A DNA stretch of 6,656 bases from Holophaga sp. (GTDB lineage: Bacteria > Acidobacteriota > Holophagae > Holophagales > Holophagaceae), in NCBI GenBank assembly GCA_030691225.1, contig JAUYES010000154.1, positions 1 to 6,656 on the forward strand, written 5' to 3'. The translations under genes were made by a program, and so were the position numbers. The notes under the pieces were generated by a model. The model saw nothing but the letters and a program-made list of their open reading frames with translations, searched no databases and was not told the origin of the DNA. Of this stretch, positions 1 to 5,018 are shown piece after piece (position 1 is the stretch's first letter; each line of letters opens with the position of its first letter).

Positions 1-781
1 CGACATCGAACACCACGAATAGATCGCCCGAGCCGCCGCCGGATCGTCCGGCTTCGCCCTCGCCTTCAAGGCGTAACCTCTGGCCTCGATCAACGCCGGC
101 GGGGATACGGAAGCGCACCTTCTTGCGGCGATGGACACGACCTTCACCGCGGCAGGAGCCGCAGGGGCTTTGGATGGTTTTGCCCCGGCCTTCGCAGCGT
201 GGGCAGACGACATACATCTGCAGGAAACCTTGGCGCATGGCCACCTGGCCATTGCCACGACATTGTGAGCAGGTCTGGGGCGAGGTGCCCGTGGCACAGC
301 CGCTGCCGCTGCAAGTCTCGCAGGCCTCCAACCGAGGCACTTCGATTTCCTTGGCATCGACACCAAAGACAGCCTCCTTGAAGGGCACCTTCAGGGTGTA
401 TTGAAGATCGGAACCACGCTCCCCGGCGCCGGAACGTCGCCTGCTGCCACCCCCGCCGAAGATATCGCCGAAGATGCCGCCGCCTCCAAAGAAGCTGCCG
501 AAGATATCTTGGAAATCGGTGAACTGGTTGGGATCGAATTGGAAGCCGCCCTGAGTGGGTGCGTCATGGCCGTACTGATCGTAATGGCGTCGTTTTTCGG
601 TGTCGGAAATCGTGGCGTAGGCCTCGGCCGCTTCCTTGAACTTTTCCTCGGCCGCCTTGTTGCCCGGATTTTGATCCGGGTGGTAGGTCATCGCCAATTT
701 GCGGTAGGCCTTCTTGATATCGTCGAGAGAAGCATCCTTCCCTACGCCCAGCACTTCGTAATAGTCGCGTTTAACACCCAT
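1..781 (-). CDS. dnaJ: DnaJ (Hsp40) co-chaperone, C-terminally truncated by window edge
   Basis: This is the cytoplasmic J-domain co-chaperone that delivers unfolded clients to DnaK and stimulates its ATPase. The visible 260 residues show a class I DnaJ. The J-domain occupies residues 1-70 and carries the HPD motif at 34-36 (YHPDQN). A Gly/Phe-rich linker follows at about 78-112, with repeated FGG/IFG units. Four CxxCxGxG zinc-binding repeats lie at 154-161, 171-178, 193-200 and 207-214, and then comes the start of the C-terminal client-binding domain. The ATG at 781 is fixed by the canonical N-terminus ([13 protein letters not shown]) and by an in-frame TGA directly upstream. The gene begins 29 nt after the dnaK stop, so it is very likely cotranscribed. 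No Shine-Dalgarno sequence is visible before the ATG, so translational coupling or leader-independent initiation is possible. The missing part is the rest of the C-terminal domain, beyond base 1. Family identity is certain. Confidence 0.97.
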   Translation of the reverse strand, partial: MGVKRDYYEVLGVGKDASLDDIKKAYRKLAMTYHPDQNPGNKAAEEKFKEAAEAYATISDTEKRRHYDQYGHDAPTQGGFQFDPNQFTDFQDIFGSFFGGGGIFGDIFGGGGSRRRSGAGERGSDLQYTLKVPFKEAVFGVDAKEIEVPRLEACETCSGSGCATGTSPQTCSQCRGNGQVAMRQGFLQMYVVCPRCEGRGKTIQSPCGSCRGEGRVHRRKKVRFRIPAGVDRGQRLRLEGEGEAGRSGGGSGDLFVVFDV

Positions 782-810
782 TCATCTAGGTTAGCAGAGG
801 AGGGCGCCTA

Positions 811-2670
811 CTACCTCAATGGGCCACGGCCTTCATCTTCCAGCGCATTCATCATGGCCTCGCTGGCGGAAAGCACGGCGTTGGTCAGGATCTTTTGCAC
901 TTCGATGAGCTTGGCTTCGCAGGATTTTACGCCGGCAATATCCTTGGTGGCCACGGCCTGTCGGGCGGAATTCAAGGTGTCGCGCACCATGGCCTGGTCG
1001 TCTTCGGTAAGGAACTTGCCGCACTCGGTGAAGCTCTTGTCGCAGGAGAAAAGCAGGCCTTCGGCAGAGGCGATGTACTTCAATTCGTCGCGCCGCTGTA
1101 GATCTGCTTCAGCGTTGGAAGTGGCCTCGCGCACCATGCGTTGAATTTCCAATTCCGAGAGTCCTGAACTGGGCCGGATGCTCATGCTCTGCTCAAGGCC
1201 CGTCATCACATCCTTGGCAGAAACCTTGACGATGCCGTTGGAATCGATATCGAAGGCGACTTCGATCTGGGGCACGCCCTTGGGCAAAGGTGGCAGGTTG
1301 ATGAGATCGAAGCGGCCGAGGCTCTTGTTGAATTCAGAAAGCTCCCGTTCGCCTTGCAGCACGTGGACTTCCACCCTGGCTTGGTTATCCGTGACAGTTG
1401 TAAAGGTACGGCTATCCCGAGTGGGGATGGTGGTATTGCGCTGAATGATTTTTACAAATCCGCCGCCCTGGGTCTCGATGCCGATGGAAAGGGGCGTGAT
1501 ATCGAGCAGCACTAGATCCTTGATCTCACCCGTGAGCACTGCGCCTTGAATGGAAGCGCCCTGGGCAATGACCTCGTCGGGGTTGATGTCGCGATTAGGC
1601 TCCCGGCCAAAAAATTCTCGGACTTTCTGTTGCACCAAGGGCATGCGCGTTTGACCACCCACCAGGATTACCTGATCGACATCGGAAGCGCTTTTCTGCG
1701 CTTCTTTCAGGGCGTCGATGATGGGATCCATGGTGCGATCAACTAGGCTTTGAACCATCGATTCCAGGTCTTCCCGCGTGAGGGTGGCTTCCAAATGCTG
1801 CGGACCTGAAGGGCCCTGGGCAATGAATGGGAGACGAATTTCCACCTTGTCCAAGGTGGAAAGTTCGCACTTGGCCTTTTCGGAGCCTTCCTTAAGGCGC
1901 TGAAGGGCCATGCGGTCTTTGGTCAGATCGATGCCGGTCTTTTCTTTGAACTGGTCCGCAAGCCATTGCAGGATCGTGTGGTCAAAGTCTTCTCCGCCCA
2001 AGAACGTGTCACCGCTGGTGGCGAGCACATCGAAGACGCCATCGTTCATTTCCAAGAGCGTGAAGTCGAAGGTGCCGCCGCCGAGATCGTAAATGGCCAG
2101 GATTTCGCGCTTGCCCTTCTTGTCCAGGCCGTAGGCAAGAGCCGCAGCGGTGGGCTCGTTGATGATTCGAACGACGTTCAATCCGGCGATGCGGCCAGCA
2201 TCCTTGGTGGCTTGACGCTGGGCGTCGTTGAAGTAGGCGGGCACCGTGATGACCGCATCCAGGATTTCTTCGTGGAGGAAGGCTTCGGCGCTCTGTTTTA
2301 GATTGCGCAGCACGATGGCACTGACTTCGGGTGGCGCATAATCCCGATCCCCGACGCCCAGCCAGGCATCGCCGTTGGGCGCTTTCACGATGGGAAAGGG
2401 CAGGCGGCTAAGGGCTAGTTGGACATTGGGCTGATCGAACTTTTGGCCTATGAGTCGCTTGACGGCGAACAGCGTGCGCTGAGGATTTGTGACCGCTTGG
2501 CGTTTGGCAATATGACCCACGAGCACATCGCCGCGTTCGGTGAAGGCCACCACCGAGGGCGTGGTGCGGCTGCCTTCGCGGTTCGGGATGACACGACGTT
2601 CGCCGCCTTCCATGACACACGCGCAGCTATTTGTGGTTCCGAGATCAATCCCGATGAGTTTGCCGGGCAT
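811..2670 (-). CDS. dnaK: Chaperone protein DnaK (Hsp70)
   Basis: This is the ATP-dependent Hsp70 chaperone of the cytoplasm, partner of the adjacent DnaJ and GrpE. The 619 residues show the phosphate-1 loop IGIDLGTTNS (6-15), the catalytic-lysine region AVKRLIG (69-75), NEPTAAALAYG (171-181), the phosphate-2 motif DLGGGTFDFTLLE (195-207) and the adenosine motif ILVGGQTRMP (335-344). The hydrophobic interdomain linker LVLLDITP lies at 386-393. The substrate-binding beta domain includes NKSLGRFDL (448-456) and GVPQIEVAFDID (465-476), and a helical lid follows from about 505. The ATG at 2670 is supported by a GGAG ribosome-binding site 7 nt upstream. An oddity is that the protein stops soon after the lid helices (ending EDEGRGPLR). 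It lacks the long disordered, acid-rich tail typical of bacterial DnaK (E. coli has 638 residues). All nucleotide-binding motifs are intact, so it should be functional. Confidence 0.98.
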   Translation of the reverse strand: MPGKLIGIDLGTTNSCACVMEGGERRVIPNREGSRTTPSVVAFTERGDVLVGHIAKRQAVTNPQRTLFAVKRLIGQKFDQPNVQLALSRLPFPIVKAPNGDAWLGVGDRDYAPPEVSAIVLRNLKQSAEAFLHEEILDAVITVPAYFNDAQRQATKDAGRIAGLNVVRIINEPTAAALAYGLDKKGKREILAIYDLGGGTFDFTLLEMNDGVFDVLATSGDTFLGGEDFDHTILQWLADQFKEKTGIDLTKDRMALQRLKEGSEKAKCELSTLDKVEIRLPFIAQGPSGPQHLEATLTREDLESMVQSLVDRTMDPIIDALKEAQKSASDVDQVILVGGQTRMPLVQQKVREFFGREPNRDINPDEVIAQGASIQGAVLTGEIKDLVLLDITPLSIGIETQGGGFVKIIQRNTTIPTRDSRTFTTVTDNQARVEVHVLQGERELSEFNKSLGRFDLINLPPLPKGVPQIEVAFDIDSNGIVKVSAKDVMTGLEQSMSIRPSSGLSELEIQRMVREATSNAEADLQRRDELKYIASAEGLLFSCDKSFTECGKFLTEDDQAMVRDTLNSARQAVATKDIAGVKSCEAKLIEVQKILTNAVLSASEAMMNALEDEGRGPLR

Positions 2671-2677
2671 AAGAAAA

Positions 2678-2681
2678 CTCC
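2678..2681 (-). promoter_or_regulatory. Ribosome-binding site of dnaK
   Basis: GGAG on the minus strand, 7 nt before the ATG at 2670. It sits in the 27-nt grpE-dnaK spacer. It is the only clear Shine-Dalgarno sequence I see among the four chaperone-operon genes. Confidence 0.75.
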
Positions 2682-2697
2682 ATCTGGTTGAGTTTGA

Positions 2698-3465
2698 TTA
2701 GTGGATAACGTTGTTGCTGGGAAGCGCGATGTCGGGATTTTCAGGAAGGTGATTGACGACCACCCGTGCGGGGCGCAGGAGCTGATCGCGCAATTTGTAG
2801 CCTGCCTCGAAGATAGCCGCGATGGAACCATCAGGGAGTTGGGGATTGGTAGTCGTGGTCAGGGCTTCCGCAAATTGGGCATCGAAGGGATCGCCGATCT
2901 GAACCTGGATGTTTTCAACCCCCATGCGCTTTAGGGAATCAAGAAACTGCTTGTGAATAAGCGCCACGCCGTTTCGGCAATCGTCCACCGACGTGTAGGT
3001 TGCCGCGATGCAGCGTTCGAAGTTGTCACTGACCGGGATCAATTCCATCAGGAGCTTACGTTCGGAAAGATCCACCGCCAATTGAATATCTCGGCCCGTG
3101 CGATTGCGATAGTTGGCGAAGTCCGCCAGCAGGCGGTGATGCTTATCCATTTGCTCGGATTCTTGCTTCTCCAGTGCGTGAAGCCTTTTGGTCGCATCAT
3201 CGAGTTCGCGTTCGAGTTCGGCGACGATGCGGTCCATGACATCCGCCGTTGGTCCCGGCTCGGGTGTGGGTGCGGGTTCGGCGGGGCGTGGGGCGCGCCG
3301 TCGTTCGGTGGTGTCGGGTGTGATATCGGCTACTTGGTCGGCCAGAGCCTGAAGATCATCCACCTCATCCATGCCGTCTAGGGTGAGATCGACGGTGTGA
3401 TCCACCTGCGGGGAGATGGGGTCCAGGTGAGGGTCCAGGGGCGTCAAATCAGGGCTTTCGATCAT
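2698..3465 (-). CDS. grpE: Nucleotide exchange factor GrpE
   Basis: GrpE is the dimeric cytoplasmic factor that releases ADP from DnaK. The protein has 255 residues, longer than the roughly 190-200 of many homologues because of an acidic, proline-rich, probably disordered N-terminal region (about 1-75, with many Asp, Pro and Thr). A long coiled-coil helix follows at about 78-120, containing LLADFANYRNRTGRD (112-126), the family's dimerisation and stalk segment. Then come LMELIPVSDNFERC (139-152) and the C-terminal beta domain with the GYKLRDQLLRPARVVV signature (222-237). The ATG at 3465 is the first in-frame ATG after an upstream stop. No Shine-Dalgarno sequence precedes it, although a TACAAT hexamer lies 7 nt upstream. 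Internal Met32 or Met77 are alternative starts, and Met77 would remove the acidic extension. The gene lies between dnaK (27 nt downstream) and a mobile element separating it from hrcA. Confidence 0.95.
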   Translation of the reverse strand: MIESPDLTPLDPHLDPISPQVDHTVDLTLDGMDEVDDLQALADQVADITPDTTERRRAPRPAEPAPTPEPGPTADVMDRIVAELERELDDATKRLHALEKQESEQMDKHHRLLADFANYRNRTGRDIQLAVDLSERKLLMELIPVSDNFERCIAATYTSVDDCRNGVALIHKQFLDSLKRMGVENIQVQIGDPFDAQFAEALTTTTNPQLPDGSIAAIFEAGYKLRDQLLRPARVVVNHLPENPDIALPSNNVIH

Positions 3466-3472
3466 ATGGCCA

Positions 3473-3478
3473 ATTGTA
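3473..3478 (-). promoter_or_regulatory. Possible -10 box immediately upstream of grpE
   Basis: TACAAT on the minus strand matches the sigma-70 -10 consensus at 5 of 6 bases. Transcription would start at or next to the grpE ATG (3465), giving a leaderless or nearly leaderless message, which would fit the missing Shine-Dalgarno sequence. No good -35 is visible: at 17-nt spacing the hexamer is TTTCCT. This is a weak candidate that could be chance. It matters only because an inserted element separates grpE from the hrcA promoter. Confidence 0.25.
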
Positions 3479-3504
3479 GGCCTAGACCGACAGCAAGGAA
3501 AGCT

Positions 3505-3507
3505 TAA
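3505..3507. repeat. Target-site duplication TAA, left copy
   Basis: TAA directly abuts the left terminal inverted repeat (starting 3508). An identical TAA at 3875-3877 abuts the right one. A TNA-type 3-bp duplication is known for several IS5-family groups; three bases alone are weak evidence, but their exact position at both repeat ends strengthens the call. Confidence 0.6.
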
Positions 3508-3537
3508 GGCGCTGTCACGAAATAACTATGGTGATTG
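3508..3537 (+). repeat. Left terminal inverted repeat of the MITE-like element
   Basis: This 30-bp repeat begins GGCGCTGTCACGAAATAACT. Compared with the reverse complement of 3845-3874 it differs only at its 13th base (A versus G) and its 24th base (G versus A). Confidence 0.88.
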
Positions 3538-3555
3538 CTGGTGGCCAGCCGCGTG
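3537..3555 (+). repeat. Subterminal inverted repeat, left arm
   Basis: GCTGGTGGCCAGCCGCGTG matches the reverse complement of 3661-3679 at 17 of 19 positions. The two arms enclose about 105 bp that contain a 12-bp palindrome (3561-3572, ACAGATATCTGT) and the perfect hairpin at 3576-3604, so this half of the element can fold into a long branched arm. Confidence 0.75.
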
Positions 3556-3575
3556 TTCCGACAGATATCTGTTTG

Positions 3576-3604
3576 TCTCGTTATCGCCAGAGGCGATAAC
3601 GAGA
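3576..3604. repeat. Perfect 13-bp inverted repeat (hairpin) inside the element
   Basis: TCTCGTTATCGCC at 3576-3588 and its exact complement at 3592-3604 are separated by only AGA. No T-run follows on either strand, so it is not an intrinsic terminator. Such a perfect arm in a transposase-less element suggests a folded RNA or DNA structure, or a binding site. Confidence 0.85.
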
Positions 3605-3660
3605 AGGAGGGCGGCGAAGGGGGATGCGGGACATCCTTCGAGCCGGTCGACGCAGTCGGG

Positions 3661-3679
3661 CGCGCGGATGGCCACCAGC
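3661..3679 (-). repeat. Subterminal inverted repeat, right arm
   Basis: Partner of 3537-3555 (17 of 19 matches in inverted orientation). It closes the left half of the element's predicted fold. Confidence 0.75.
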
Positions 3680-3705
3680 CCTCCGGGTGCGGGGCGGCGG
3701 GGAGG

Positions 3706-3761
3706 CTCCACCTCCGTGAGCTTGCGAACGGGAGCCGCACATCGTGCGGCGTAAGGTGGAG
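3706..3761. repeat. Nested stem-loop in the right half of the element
   Basis: CTCCACCT (3706-3713) pairs with AGGTGGAG (3754-3761). Inside this pair, GCCGCAC (3734-3740) pairs with GTGCGGC (3744-3750) across a 3-nt loop. Together with the 3537-3679 arm and the terminal repeats, this gives a two-armed fold closed by the 30-bp ends. Confidence 0.6.
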
Positions 3762-3844
3762 GGCCTGGCGTTGTCGATGGCCCTTGACATGGAACCACCA
3801 TGCCTGCGGACCATCTCCTATCCAGGCTTGCCCGGCGCTCTGCA

Positions 3845-3874
3845 CAATCATCATAGTTATTCCGTGACAGCGCC
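3845..3874 (-). repeat. Right terminal inverted repeat of the MITE-like element
   Basis: The inverted copy of 3508-3537 (28 of 30). Its outer end lies 6 nt from the hrcA stop codon (3881-3883). Confidence 0.88.
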
Positions 3875-3877
3875 TAA
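3875..3877. repeat. Target-site duplication TAA, right copy
   Basis: TAA directly abuts the outer end of the right terminal inverted repeat and matches 3505-3507. It falls between the element and the hrcA stop codon. Confidence 0.6.
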
Positions 3878-3880
3878 GGG

Positions 3881-4927
3881 TTAGACATTCCTTGGGCCGC
3901 GCTTGGCCAGCTCTTCGGACCACCAAGCCAACCCACCAATGACGCGGTCGTAATCCAGCCGCAGAGGCCCGAAGAACGCGAAGGTCGCGCCTTCTTCGCT
4001 GGAAAGCGCAACCGTTCGCATGGCCGTGGCCAGAGGGATGTCAGGCAGAAAGGGATTTTCGGAACCAAGCAGTAGTTTGACTTCCTTGGCGGAGGCTTCG
4101 GCAAAAGCATCGAGCAATTTCGCCAAATGGCCATGCCCTTCAAAGGCTTCAACCAGTTCGCGGAAGCGTCGGGAATCCTCAAATTCCGGCATCTTGAGCA
4201 ATTCTCTAAGCCCGGAGACTACGAGGTGAGGTTGCTCCGCGCTGGTGGCCTGTGTCATTCGTTCGGCAAGATCCGCGAGTCGCTGTTGAATCTGTTGAGC
4301 CTCATCGGCCTGACCTTGAAGAGCGGTTAGAAGTTTCTGACGCATCGCGCTAAGCGAAGATCCGGCGAAGTGCATCGTTGCGAAATTGCCAAGCTCCACT
4401 AGGGTCGTTGCGTCAAAGCCCCAGATATTTTCCATGACCTGATGTTCCACATCGCCGACGCTACCTACCCAAACCGCCACGAGTCGGCGGGAGCCGAGGG
4501 GAACAAATTCCAGGCGAACGAGACGGCTGCTGGCGAGATGAATGGGTAAGGCAATGCAGACACCGCCCATGACTTCGCTGAGGACTCGGCTGGCGTGGCG
4601 AATCCAGGCATCTGGATCCTGATCCATGCCCTCGAAGGCGGCGGCTAATTTGGCACCCAAAAGCGGTGCGGGACGCTGGGGGCGCATCCAGTGGTCCACG
4701 TAATAGCGATAGGCGCGCTCCGTGGGGATACGTCCGGCGCTAGTGTGCGGCTGGGTTACTAAGGCATCGTCCTCCAGGTCCGCCAGTACATTGCGGATGG
4801 TGGCACTGGAGACGGATTCGGGAAAGCGCTTGGCCAGGAGTCGCGAGCCCACGGGCTCTCCATCAAGGAGGTAAGCCTCGATGAGGGATTTCAATACGGT
4901 TTCGCTCCGCGGACTTAAGGCTGTCAT
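3881..4927 (-). CDS. hrcA: Heat-inducible transcription repressor HrcA
   Basis: HrcA is the dimeric repressor of class I heat-shock genes, normally acting at CIRCE operators and kept active by GroEL. The 348 residues from this start show the N-terminal winged-helix region LSPRSETVLKSLIEAYL (4-20), GEPVGSRLL (23-31) and SSATIRNVLADLEDDALV (40-57), then TSAGRIPTERAYRYYVDHW (62-80). A long GAF-like core follows, with the C-terminal signature GPLRLDYDRVIGGL (320-333). The frame stays open upstream to a TTG at 5002. I chose the ATG at 4927 because homologues usually start a few residues before this LSPR-like motif and the length is then typical. ATGs at 4945 and 4966 are real alternatives, and none has a good ribosome-binding site at normal spacing. 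The TTG would fall upstream of the likely -10 box. hrcA heads the grpE-dnaK-dnaJ cluster and is divergent from a lipoprotein gene. Confidence 0.95.
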   Translation of the reverse strand: MTALSPRSETVLKSLIEAYLLDGEPVGSRLLAKRFPESVSSATIRNVLADLEDDALVTQPHTSAGRIPTERAYRYYVDHWMRPQRPAPLLGAKLAAAFEGMDQDPDAWIRHASRVLSEVMGGVCIALPIHLASSRLVRLEFVPLGSRRLVAVWVGSVGDVEHQVMENIWGFDATTLVELGNFATMHFAGSSLSAMRQKLLTALQGQADEAQQIQQRLADLAERMTQATSAEQPHLVVSGLRELLKMPEFEDSRRFRELVEAFEGHGHLAKLLDAFAEASAKEVKLLLGSENPFLPDIPLATAMRTVALSSEEGATFAFFGPLRLDYDRVIGGLAWWSEELAKRGPRNV

Positions 4928-4950
4928 CGCTCGTGTTGCTGTCATGGGAG

Positions 4951-4979
4951 GTTCCAGGGGGGCCATATCCCCTAGGAAC
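4951..4979 (-). promoter_or_regulatory. Bulged inverted repeat in the hrcA leader (candidate operator or mRNA hairpin)
   Basis: On the minus strand GTTCC-T-AGGGG (4979-4969) pairs with CCCCT-GGAAC (4960-4951) around an 8-nt loop, giving ten base pairs with one bulged T. It lies just downstream of the likely hrcA -10 box and overlaps the possible start at 4966, whose ATG sits in the loop with AGGGG in the stem. It does not match CIRCE (TTAGCACTC-N9-GAGTGCTAA). It could be a DNA operator affecting both divergent promoters or an mRNA hairpin limiting initiation at 4966; both roles are inferred. Confidence 0.45.
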
Positions 4980-4981
4980 GT

Positions 4982-4987
4982 ACTATA
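4982..4987 (-). promoter_or_regulatory. Candidate -10 box of the hrcA operon promoter
   Basis: TATAGT on the minus strand matches TATAAT at 5 of 6 bases. Transcription would begin near 4975, just upstream of the possible hrcA starts. No convincing -35 is visible at 16-18 nt spacing, so the promoter may need another sigma factor or an activator. It overlaps the opposite-strand -10 at 4984-4989. Confidence 0.4.
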
Positions 4988-4989
4988 CT
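4984..4989 (+). promoter_or_regulatory. Candidate -10 box of the lipoprotein promoter
   Basis: TATACT on the plus strand matches TATAAT at 5 of 6 bases. A start near 4996 would give a leader of about 23 nt containing the AGGAGGG ribosome-binding site. The -35 region is poor. The box shares bases with the divergent hrcA -10, so the two polymerases would compete for the same DNA. Confidence 0.45.
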
Positions 4990-5007
4990 TCAGGACATCC
5001 AAACCTC

Positions 5008-5014
5008 AGGAGGG
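5008..5014 (+). promoter_or_regulatory. Ribosome-binding site of the lipoprotein gene
   Basis: AGGAGGG ends 4 nt before the ATG at 5019. It is a strong Shine-Dalgarno match and decides this start over upstream in-frame codons inside hrcA. Confidence 0.8.
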
Positions 5015-5018
5015 ACAC

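Larger units (their letters stand above)
3508..3874. mobile_element. MITE-like non-autonomous transposable element between hrcA and grpE
   Basis: This is a 367-bp segment bounded by 30-bp terminal inverted repeats (3508-3537 and 3845-3874) that match at 28 of 30 positions. It is flanked on each side by TAA. The outer ends read GGCGCTGTCACG. It holds no recognisable transposase: frames open across it on both strands, but their translations are low-complexity Arg/Pro/Gly/Ser-rich and show no domain or DDE-like motif. The interior is rich in nested inverted repeats, listed separately. Size, inverted repeats, short target duplication and lack of coding capacity fit a miniature inverted-repeat element. 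It would be mobilised in trans, perhaps by an IS5-family transposase, given the TNA-type duplication (inference). It lies 6 nt past the hrcA stop codon. Removing it and one TAA would leave about 45 nt between hrcA and grpE. An alternative is a decayed deletion derivative of a longer insertion sequence. Confidence 0.8.

Noticed and set aside
401..1144. A 247-codon plus-strand frame antisense to dnaJ and dnaK
   Set aside because: It covers the ends of two well-supported genes and the junction between them, has no ribosome-binding site or domain, and mirrors their codon structure.
3576..3604. The perfect hairpin as an intrinsic terminator
   Set aside because: No T-run follows on either strand: the plus side continues AGGAGG and the minus side continues CAAACAG.
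3784..3789. A perfect TTGACA (-35-like) on the plus strand within the element
   Set aside because: No -10-like hexamer occurs at 16-18 nt spacing, and transcription from it would run antisense into hrcA.
3504..3926. Open reading frames of 77-140 codons on both strands across the inserted element
   Set aside because: They run through the terminal inverted repeats, and some run into hrcA. Their translations are Arg/Pro/Ser-rich without any recognised domain, and several frames are open at once, as expected in G+C-rich non-coding DNA.
4928..5002. TTG at 5002 as the hrcA start
   Set aside because: It would lie upstream of the likely -10 box and add 25 residues (MDVLKYSTFLGDMAPLEPP...) with no counterpart in HrcA proteins; its GAGG is only 1 nt away.
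4881..5018. Longer N-terminus for the lipoprotein starting inside hrcA
   Set aside because: The extra residues precede a clear signal peptide and lipobox. The ATG at 5019 has a strong ribosome-binding site at proper distance.
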